Shown in pieces: positions 58,181 to 64,000 of a stretch of DNA of 64,000 nucleotides. How positions within the stretch are numbered: position 1 is the stretch's first letter; each line of letters starts with the position of its first letter. The notes beneath the pieces were generated by a model. It was not told the origin of the DNA. It ran no database searches and was given only the letters and a program-made list of their open reading frames with translations. Position numbers and translations under genes: made by a program. Origin of the DNA: Bacteroidales bacterium (GTDB taxonomy: Bacteria > Bacteroidota > Bacteroidia > Bacteroidales > P3); the NCBI GenBank assembly GCA_022482545.1, contig JAKVOZ010000004.1, forward strand, positions 93,886-157,885, written 5' to 3'.

Positions 58181-59380
58181 TTAAAAACATTTTAATAATT
58201 TATTCACAATATCTTTTGCAACATCAATCTTATCTTTCAATGGCAATGGTTCTACATTACCTTCATTGTCAATAAGAGTAACTTTATTTGTTTGACATTC
58301 AAAACCTGCACCTTTATCATTTAATGAATTTAATACAATAAAGTCAAGGTTTTTCTTTTGTAGTTTATTCTTTGCATTATCTATCTCGTTATCTGTTTCC
58401 AAAGCAAAGCCAACAAGTACTTGATTTTTCTTCTTTTTCTTTCCTAATTCTAATAATATATCCTTTGTTGGTTTAAGTTCAATAATAAGTGATTGTTCTT
58501 GTTTTTTTAGTTTTCTATCATATTGAACTATTGGAGTATAGTCAGCAACAGCAGCACAACATATTCCAACATCAGATTTTTCAAACATCTCTATCGTTTT
58601 TTCATACATCTGTTGAGCATTAACAACATTGATAAGTCTAAGATTATTATTCTCTTCTATCTTTTCATTTGTAACTCCTGAAATAAGATTAACTTTTGCT
58701 CCTCGTCTTAACAATTCTTTCGCTATTTCATATCCCATCTTTCCCGAAGAAGCGTTTGAAATAAATCTAACCTTATCTATGCTCTCTCTCGTTGGCCCTG
58801 CTGTTATAGTTATTGTACGATTAATAAAATCATCATTAGTCTTATAATAATTCTCTATTTCTTCTACAATTGTTTCAACTTCTGCCATTCGTCCTTTGCC
58901 AACAACGCCACAAGCCAATTCGCCTTGCTCACTATCTATTATTTGGACACCTCTTCTTTTTAATGTTGAAATATTGTCTTGTACTGCAAAATTATTATAC
59001 ATATTACAATTCATTGCAGGGCAAAAAAACACTTGTTTATTAAATGCTAAAAGAGTTGTTGAAAGAGCATCATCTGCAATACCATTTGCATATTTGCCTA
59101 TAATATTTGCTGTAGCAGGAGCAACAATAACAATATCTGCCCACTCTGATAAAGAAATATGCTCTGTTGTTTTTTCAGTAAAACGGCAGAACATATCATT
59201 ATAAACAGGATATGAAGAAAGCGTCTGCAATGTTAATTCACTAACAAAATGTAGTGCATTATCTGTTGCTACAACTCTAATATCACAACCTTTTTTGATA
59301 AGCAAACGGACAAGCATAGGTGTTTTATAAGCCGATATTCCTCCACTTATACCCACTAACACTTTCTTTCCATTCAACAT
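58181..59380 (-). CDS. coaBC: Bifunctional phosphopantothenoylcysteine decarboxylase/phosphopantothenate-cysteine ligase
   Basis: Two steps of coenzyme A synthesis. CoaC half (1-180): GKKVLVGISGGISAYKTP, VAPATANIIGKYANGIADD and the PAMNCNMY loop that covers the flavin. CoaB half (185-399): ITITAGPTRESIDKVRFISNASSGKMG for CTP, then the VGFALETD and KGAGFECQTNKVTLI motifs. 399 residues is exact for the fusion. Operon member. Confidence 0.95.
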   Translation of the reverse strand: MLNGKKVLVGISGGISAYKTPMLVRLLIKKGCDIRVVATDNALHFVSELTLQTLSSYPVYNDMFCRFTEKTTEHISLSEWADIVIVAPATANIIGKYANGIADDALSTTLLAFNKQVFFCPAMNCNMYNNFAVQDNISTLKRRGVQIIDSEQGELACGVVGKGRMAEVETIVEEIENYYKTNDDFINRTITITAGPTRESIDKVRFISNASSGKMGYEIAKELLRRGAKVNLISGVTNEKIEENNNLRLINVVNAQQMYEKTIEMFEKSDVGICCAAVADYTPIVQYDRKLKKQEQSLIIELKPTKDILLELGKKKKKNQVLVGFALETDNEIDNAKNKLQKKNLDFIVLNSLNDKGAGFECQTNKVTLIDNEGNVEPLPLKDKIDVAKDIVNKLLKCF

Positions 59381-59406
59381 ATCTTTGTCTTATTTATCTT
59401 ATTTTT

Positions 59407-59784
59407 TTATTTTGTTATCTCTTCTTCTTTTTCTTGTTGCTTTGGCAATTCTTCTATATTACCATGATTTAATGCTTCATTTCTATACACTAAATCATCG
59501 TCCATATATTCTTTAATTGCTATAAGATATGGCTTTGGTAATTGTTCATAAAAACGAGACACTTCTATTTGTTCACGGTTTTCAAACGTGTCTTCAATAA
59601 AATTGTCATTAATAGCAAACTCTTCTATCTTTTTATACAATTCTTGTTTCAACTCTCCTGCTATTTGGTCAGAACGTTTTGACAACATTGAAACAGTTTC
59701 ATATACATTACCTGTTAATTTACTGAAATCATTAAGGTTTCTTGTTTTAATACTTGTGTCTGCTTTTGTTTTCTTATAATCCAT
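59407..59784 (-). CDS. rpoZ: RNA polymerase omega subunit, Bacteroidota type
   Basis: 125 residues. MDYKKTKADTSIKTRNLNDFSK and NVYETVSMLSKRSDQIAGELKQEL match the Bacteroidota omega family, with FENREQIEVSRFYEQLPKPYLIA near 68-90. The C-terminal 25 residues are a charged tail. It helps assemble and stabilise RNA polymerase. Located between bamD and coaBC, as in relatives. Confidence 0.9.
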   Translation of the reverse strand: MDYKKTKADTSIKTRNLNDFSKLTGNVYETVSMLSKRSDQIAGELKQELYKKIEEFAINDNFIEDTFENREQIEVSRFYEQLPKPYLIAIKEYMDDDLVYRNEALNHGNIEELPKQQEKEEEITK

Positions 59785-59822
59785 TATTATTTATTTAATT
59801 TTTATTATTTATCTTGTTTTAT

Positions 59823-60632
59823 CTATTTCTCTGCCACTTGTTTTTTAGCATAAGCATACTTTGTCTGCAAATCTTTTATCTTATCTTTATCTGTAAATTT
59901 CTTAAACAAAGCCTCATATCTTTCATAATCCATTATCATATTTGTCCATCTTTCTTTCTGCTTACTTTCAATGCTTTTCATAGCATAATTGTAATCAGAG
60001 AGAACCATATAATACATTGCATTTTGACGATATTCTGTTTGGTCTGCATATTTATTTATAAAATCTTTCAAAGATACTTGTGCTGCTTGATATGCTCCTG
60101 TCTTATAATAATTATAAGCATTTACATAATCTTTTTTTATTATCTTTATTCTTAATTCATCTAAATATTTATTTGCCCTCTTAACACTATCGCTTTGTGG
60201 ATATTTATCAATAAAGTTTTGAAAAGCCTTCATTGACTCATAAGAAAGCGTTTGGTCTAATGAATATTCAGGAGAATCCATATATTTGCAATATGCTGAT
60301 AAATACAAAGCCTGTTCTGCTTTTGGTGAATAAGGAAACCAACGTACAAAGTTTTCAAATTGATAACCTGCCGAATAATAATCACCATTTTTCATAAGAC
60401 TCTTACCATAATACATATTAACATCTTCTGCCTTATCCTTACCTCTAAAATATAATAAAAGATTTTCAAACAATTGGTCTGCATGAAAATAATCTCCTTC
60501 ATTATATGCTTTAACCGCTGCCTCATACTTAGCATCATTATCATTGCTACTCAATAACTTCTTATGCTTGCTAGCACATGAAGACAACAAACAACATACA
60601 ATAATTATTATTGTTAAAATTTTATTATTCAC
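59823..60632 (-). CDS. bamD: BamD-like outer membrane assembly lipoprotein
   Basis: 269 residues. Signal peptide and lipobox (IIVCCLLSSCAS), then tetratricopeptide-like helices: KYEAAVKAYNEGDYFHADQLFENLLLYF, MKNGDYYSAGYQFENFVRWFPYSPKAEQALYLSAYC and further repeats to residue 230. It is the essential lipoprotein that works with BamA to insert beta-barrels. The start is GTG (60630-60632); a TAG two codons upstream rules out a longer form. First gene of the operon, with a TAATTTTG box 21 bp upstream. Confidence 0.9.
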   Translation of the reverse strand: MNNKILTIIIIVCCLLSSCASKHKKLLSSNDNDAKYEAAVKAYNEGDYFHADQLFENLLLYFRGKDKAEDVNMYYGKSLMKNGDYYSAGYQFENFVRWFPYSPKAEQALYLSAYCKYMDSPEYSLDQTLSYESMKAFQNFIDKYPQSDSVKRANKYLDELRIKIIKKDYVNAYNYYKTGAYQAAQVSLKDFINKYADQTEYRQNAMYYMVLSDYNYAMKSIESKQKERWTNMIMDYERYEALFKKFTDKDKIKDLQTKYAYAKKQVAEK

Positions 60633-60652
60633 CCTCTAATGTTTTTAATTTG

Positions 60653-60660
60653 CAAAATTA
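60653..60660 (-). promoter_or_regulatory. Promoter -7 box (TAATTTTG) of the bamD operon
   Basis: Minus-strand TAATTTTG, start near 60647, 15-nt leader. The nearest TTG is 23 bp upstream, a little far. Confidence 0.42.
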
Positions 60661-60825
60661 AGTATTTTTTTACTATTTAACGCCAAAAACATCAACATAT
60701 TTTTCTTAAAACTTAAATTACTATAATAAAAGATGTATTTATATCAAATCTAAAAGCATTAAAGATATTAATTCCACATTTATTATCTATTTTATTTTTA
60801 TCTCAAAATAGAAATTACTCTACTT
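60661..60825. other. AT-rich non-coding stretch upstream of bamD
   Basis: No gene or clear repeat seen. Together with the structured region after it this makes a 551-bp gene-free gap between bamD and the recombinase gene. Confidence 0.4.
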
Positions 60826-60995
60826 CTACGATTTTGTTATTTTGTGTATCCGTAATTAGTTGTTTATTAGTTATTTAATAAAATCGTAGTAACGTAAACC
60901 TATATATAAATATATTTACTACGATTACTTAATAGGTAAGTATAGATATATAACTCTTTAGAGTTAGTTATATCTATCCTTCCTTTTCCTATTAA
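60826..60995. repeat. Nested inverted repeats beside the recombinase gene
   Basis: CTACGATTTT (60826-60835) and AAAATCGTAG (60880-60889) are exact inverses, and a third, related copy, ACTACGATTA, is at 60918. A second structure pairs TTAATAGG (60929-60936) with CCTATTAA (60988-60995) around a near-palindrome (60942-60956 and 60961-60977) centred on AACTCTTTAGAGTT. A recombination or attachment role is possible given the neighbour but not shown. Confidence 0.45.
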
Positions 60996-61056
60996 CTTTT
61001 TAATGTATCAGTATTAGAATTATTTTCTTTGATACTATTTATTTAATAAAACTAAT

Positions 61057-61203
61057 ATCATTAAAATCTTTTATTGAAATAGAATAAAGAGATAGCAAAA
61101 TAGAATCAAGAACTATTTAAATGTCTTTTGATTCTATTTTATTAGATTCAAAAACTATTTTATTGGAATAGCGATTCATTTTATTAGAATAAAGAACTAT
61201 GTT
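61057..61203. repeat. 21-bp-period array J (7 units) overlapping the recombinase stop
   Basis: Units at 61057, 61078, 61099, 61120, 61141, 61162 and 61183; the first is weak. Six clear units of exactly 21 bp. AATAGAATCAA (61099) and TTGATTCTATT (61128) are inverses. The last unit encodes the end of the recombinase (SSLF and stop). Confidence 0.85.
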
Positions 61204-62143
61204 TTGCTTTGTTATAAAATGGGTGGCAAGTGAATAATGTGTTTCTAAGTTCTTTTGTTGAAAGATTAATATATATTTCTGTTGAACGAACACTTTGATG
61301 TCCCATCATTTCTTTTACTGCGATTATGTTTGCTCCTCCTTTTATTAACTCGGTAGCAAAACTATGTCGTAGTATATGTGGGTGAATCTTTTTGTCTATA
61401 TTTGCATCTATTGCCGACTGTTTTATTATATTAAAAATAAATTGTCGTGTTAATGTTGTACCTCTTTTTTGATTAATAAATACATAATCTTTATATTTCT
61501 GCTTAATGTTTATTTGACTACGATATTCATTAATATAAGTCATTAAATGTTCTAAAGCAGAGTCTATTATAGGTATATATCTCTGTTTATCTCCTTTTCC
61601 TATAACATTCAAAACATTCTCTTTTTCTATAATGTTTGATAGTTTAAGATTAACAAACTCACTGACTCTCAAACCTGTTGCATAAAGGACTTCTATCGTT
61701 AATCTATTTCTGTAACCTGAATAAGTAGAAACATCAAATGTTGCTATCATTCTTTCTATTTCTTCATTACTTAAAACAATAGGCAATCTTTGTTCAAGAC
61801 GTGGAGTAACGATAAGTTCTGTTGGATTCTTATTTATAACATCGGCAACAATCAAATACTTAAAAAACGCTCTAATACCTTCAATTATACGTCTTTTTGT
61901 TGTAGCTTTTAAAAGTTTTTCTTCTTCATTATTACCTATTTTCTTAGTTATTTTAGTTAAAAAATCATCAAAATGCTTAGTCTCTATTGTTTCTACGGTA
62001 ATATTTGGATAATTCTTTTCCATAAAATCAAAGAAACGTTGGCAATCCAACAAATAAGACTCAATAGTATTCTTTGAAAATGAACGTTCCATGGTCATAT
62101 AATACATGAAATCATCATAATATTTATTTAGATTACTATTCAC
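61184..62143 (-). CDS. XerD/XerC-type tyrosine recombinase
   Basis: 319 residues. SAM-like core-binding domain (1-105: YMTMERSFSKNTIESYLLDCQRFFDF) and catalytic domain with R159 (YATGLRVSE), K183 (GKGDKQRYI), H256 and R259 (HPHILRHSFATEL), H282 (MMGHQSVRST) and nucleophile Y291. All are intact. Most likely the chromosome-dimer resolution XerD, though an integrase is not excluded. The start is GTG (62141-62143), with no upstream ATG in frame. Its final residues and stop are encoded by a 21-bp repeat unit, so the C-terminus has been shaped by the array. Confidence 0.9.
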   Translation of the reverse strand: MNSNLNKYYDDFMYYMTMERSFSKNTIESYLLDCQRFFDFMEKNYPNITVETIETKHFDDFLTKITKKIGNNEEEKLLKATTKRRIIEGIRAFFKYLIVADVINKNPTELIVTPRLEQRLPIVLSNEEIERMIATFDVSTYSGYRNRLTIEVLYATGLRVSEFVNLKLSNIIEKENVLNVIGKGDKQRYIPIIDSALEHLMTYINEYRSQINIKQKYKDYVFINQKRGTTLTRQFIFNIIKQSAIDANIDKKIHPHILRHSFATELIKGGANIIAVKEMMGHQSVRSTEIYINLSTKELRNTLFTCHPFYNKAKHSSLF

Positions 62144-62172
62144 TAAAAAAACGTTATTTTTTATTAATCTTG

Positions 62173-62898
62173 TTATAGATGTACTTTACCTATTATTCTC
62201 ATCTTATGTTGAATCATTGAAGCACGATTACTAAGATAAGATGAAGGCGATGCAGGGTTTCTTGTTAAAGGAGAAGGCAAACAAGCAGCCAAAAGTGCAG
62301 CCTCTCTTTTTGTTAAATCTTCTGCATGTTTATTAAAATAATATTCACTTGCTGCCTCCACTCCATAAATACCATCTCCAAATTCTATAACATTAAGATA
62401 AACCTCCATTATTCTTGCTTTGCCCCATATCAATTCTATTAATGATGTTTGCCAAACTTCTAATCCTTTTCTTATATAACTTTTTTGAATCCACAGAAAA
62501 ACATTTTTGGCTGTCTGCTGACTTATTGTACTTGCTCCTCTTGCTTTCTTTCCTGTTTTTTCGTTATATCTCTGTGCTCTTTTTATTGACTGAAAATCAA
62601 AACCATGATGATGTACAAAATTATTATCTTCTGATGCCACTACTGCTCTTACCATATTTGGCGATATTTCATCAAGAGAGACCCATTCCTTTTGTAATCT
62701 AACTTTTCTGTCAGAAGAAAACTTTTGCTCAATACATCTTTGCACCATAAGTATTGTTATTGGTGGATTAGCAAAACGATAAATAATTGTTAAAAGTAAG
62801 GATAAGCACAAATATCCTAAGACCACATAACCTGCTATCTTAAAGAATTTTCTTGCCTTATGTTTATTTTTATGATTTGTTGTCTTTTTAGTTGCCAT
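62173..62898 (-). CDS. mtgA: Monofunctional peptidoglycan transglycosylase
   Basis: 241 residues; one N-terminal membrane helix (17-38), then a GT51 glycosyltransferase domain: VVASEDNNFVHHHGFDFQSI (catalytic glutamate), GASTISQQTAKNVFLW, and VYLNVIEFGDGIYGVEAASEYYF. Polymerises lipid II glycan without a transpeptidase domain. Of normal length. TAATTTTG box 40 bp upstream; 29 bp before the recombinase gene. Confidence 0.94.
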   Translation of the reverse strand: MATKKTTNHKNKHKARKFFKIAGYVVLGYLCLSLLLTIIYRFANPPITILMVQRCIEQKFSSDRKVRLQKEWVSLDEISPNMVRAVVASEDNNFVHHHGFDFQSIKRAQRYNEKTGKKARGASTISQQTAKNVFLWIQKSYIRKGLEVWQTSLIELIWGKARIMEVYLNVIEFGDGIYGVEAASEYYFNKHAEDLTKREAALLAACLPSPLTRNPASPSSYLSNRASMIQHKMRIIGKVHL

Positions 62899-62937
62899 TA
62901 TTTTCTACTGTTTTTAATTTAGTTCTTATTTAGTTTG

Positions 62938-62945
62938 CAAAATTA
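62938..62945 (-). promoter_or_regulatory. Promoter -7 box (TAATTTTG) of mtgA
   Basis: Matches TAnnTTTG on the minus strand; no good -33. Leader about 35 nt. Confidence 0.38.
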
Positions 62946-63004
62946 CTACAAAAAAAATAAACATAATAAAAGAACACAAAAAATAAATTGGTTTCTATTG
63001 TTGT

Positions 63005-64000
63005 TTAATCAATAAAATTCCATGTCAAACCATAACGAAAAGCAAAGCCTTCATGAGGATATAATGGAGTATTAATATATTGATAATTAAACATTCCAGC
63101 ATAAGGATGAGTAAAAGCCACGAAAAAAGAAAAACTGCTTATCTTCATATTTGCAAACACATCTAAATAAAGATAATTTCCTATCTTTTCTTCATGTTGA
63201 CGAACGAACAAACCTGTTTTTGTATCATAATAATCTGCATAATATTTTGTGAAATAGTTTAAATCCACTCCCACTTGTGTTTTTAACTTATGCTTAAACA
63301 TTGCAAACTCATAATAAAGACTTTGTTTGAATAGTAATTTTGGTACTCTTATCGCATCATTATTATCACTCGTTTGAAACACATACATACCTTTAAATCC
63401 AAAATCATACAAACGAAAATCATTATTAAATTTAACTTGCCAAAGATTAGCATCTCTATAAATTGAACTATATAGATTTTTATCAAAAGAATAAATATCT
63501 TGCAAATTAAAGTAACTTACTTCTATATTGAGTGATTTTATTAAGTCAATACCAAAGTTTATGTTTTTTGTTTTTGTTTTATTTACTTCATATTCCCAAT
63601 TTAATTTTCCTGCACGATAGTGAGAATATATATAATATGGTGTTTTTTCCATAACAAGAACATTGGCATATAAAGAAAAATTATCTGTTGAATCTTGATT
63701 ATACCTTGCTTTAATATTCATCTGTTTATCATTATCAAAGTATGAAGAAGAAAAACTATGAGAATATGAAAAATCAACATTTAATTTATTCAATCTTATT
63801 CCTGCTTTTACTTCTGGTGAAAGAATATTAATATGTTTTGAGTTTAAACTATCTGCATATTTAACCATATCATAATTTATTCCTACACTTATTGGAAGAA
63901 AATACTTACTCTTTTGATATGGATATATATCATTTGTCCAAAACAATGAATTTCTTATTATTCTTGTTGATAAACTATCTTTATTTGTTTTTTGTTCATC
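63005..64000 (-). CDS. Outer membrane beta-barrel protein, putative porin (cut by window edge)
   Basis: The visible 331 codons are open to base 64000, so the gene continues right. The sequence is a run of amphipathic strands with aromatic girdles (YPYQKSKYFLPISVGINYDMV, SFSFFVAFTHPYAGMFNYQYI) and ends with FRYGLTWNFID, a last-strand pattern recognised by BamA. It looks like the C-terminal part of the Bacteroidota putative porin family (Porin_10 type); I am less sure of that than of the barrel. A TTG at 63944-63946 is not the true start, since the frame runs on upstream. Confidence 0.65.
   Translation of the reverse strand, partial: DEQKTNKDSLSTRIIRNSLFWTNDIYPYQKSKYFLPISVGINYDMVKYADSLNSKHINILSPEVKAGIRLNKLNVDFSYSHSFSSSYFDNDKQMNIKARYNQDSTDNFSLYANVLVMEKTPYYIYSHYRAGKLNWEYEVNKTKTKNINFGIDLIKSLNIEVSYFNLQDIYSFDKNLYSSIYRDANLWQVKFNNDFRLYDFGFKGMYVFQTSDNNDAIRVPKLLFKQSLYYEFAMFKHKLKTQVGVDLNYFTKYYADYYDTKTGLFVRQHEEKIGNYLYLDVFANMKISSFSFFVAFTHPYAGMFNYQYINTPLYPHEGFAFRYGLTWNFID

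Noticed and set aside
60942..60977. Near-palindrome as the dif site
   Set aside because: The arms do not show the 11-6-11 layout with inward TTAT/ATAA ends, and the pairing contains a bulge.

Overview
The window comes from an AT-rich bacterium of the phylum Bacteroidota, most likely an anaerobic or microaerophilic Bacteroidales relative. The evidence is the gene set: TamB, DUF4199, DUF4838, DUF4835/PorD, the type IX secretion plug domain, a gliding-type C-terminal domain, a Bacteroidota-style RNA polymerase omega subunit, S46 dipeptidyl-peptidase and HU-SPOR fusion. Promoters fit the Bacteroidota consensus TTG-N18-20-TAnnTTTG. A HydE maturase points to an [FeFe] hydrogenase and so to anaerobic life. 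I see no tRNA, rRNA, CRISPR, prophage or insertion sequence. About 50 protein genes are intact; two are cut by the window edges (rmlA on the left, a porin-like barrel on the right).

Layout. 1-5.4 kb: end of a surface polysaccharide locus read leftwards (flippase, FrhB-like iron-sulfur protein, pyruvyl transferase, GT2, rmlA). 5.5-12.3 kb: DPP7-like peptidase and TamB. 12.3-12.9 kb: non-coding, with a promoter-linked hairpin and a repeat array. 12.9-18.2 kb: BASS-type transporter and hisS, then usp, a SPOR protein and an M20 dipeptidase. 18.4-26.3 kb: DegP-like protease, gyrB, YfhO-like membrane protein, active M16 peptidase. 26.3-29.8 kb: HU-SPOR protein, kdsB, deoxynucleoside kinase and an HU protein. 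30-38.7 kb (plus strand): YD-repeat protein, hydE, DUF4838 lipoprotein, two DUF4199 proteins, GT2, gmhA, gmhB, YwqK-like protein. 38.9-48.4 kb: comB, a type IX/gliding C-terminal domain protein, catalytically dead M16, TonB-dependent receptor, type IX plug protein, M24 aminopeptidase. 48.6-54.5 kb: PQQ-like protein, degenerate response regulator, oversized lepB, S41 protease. 54.7-60.6 kb: a six-gene operon bamD-rpoZ-coaBC-porD-aminotransferase-rlmI. 61-64 kb: Xer-type recombinase, mtgA, porin-like protein. Envelope building (LPS Kdo and heptose, BamD/TamB, type IX secretion, peptidoglycan) dominates.

The most unusual thing is not a gene. Twelve intergenic gaps carry tandem arrays with a period of 21 bp (rarely 22), about 70 units in all. 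Each unit is a 19-bp quasi-palindrome, usually of the form AAT-N13-AWT, plus a 2-bp linker. Most arrays start at, touch, or contain the stop codon of a neighbouring gene, and three fill or nearly fill convergent gaps. Unit cores differ within and between arrays while the period and the AAT/ATT edges stay fixed. Opposed units form terminator-like hairpins in some arrays. One divergent variant array, with core CATAATGCCATT, sits between the HU gene and a YD-repeat gene. A second, longer degenerate element follows the stop codons of the M20, YfhO and M16 genes.
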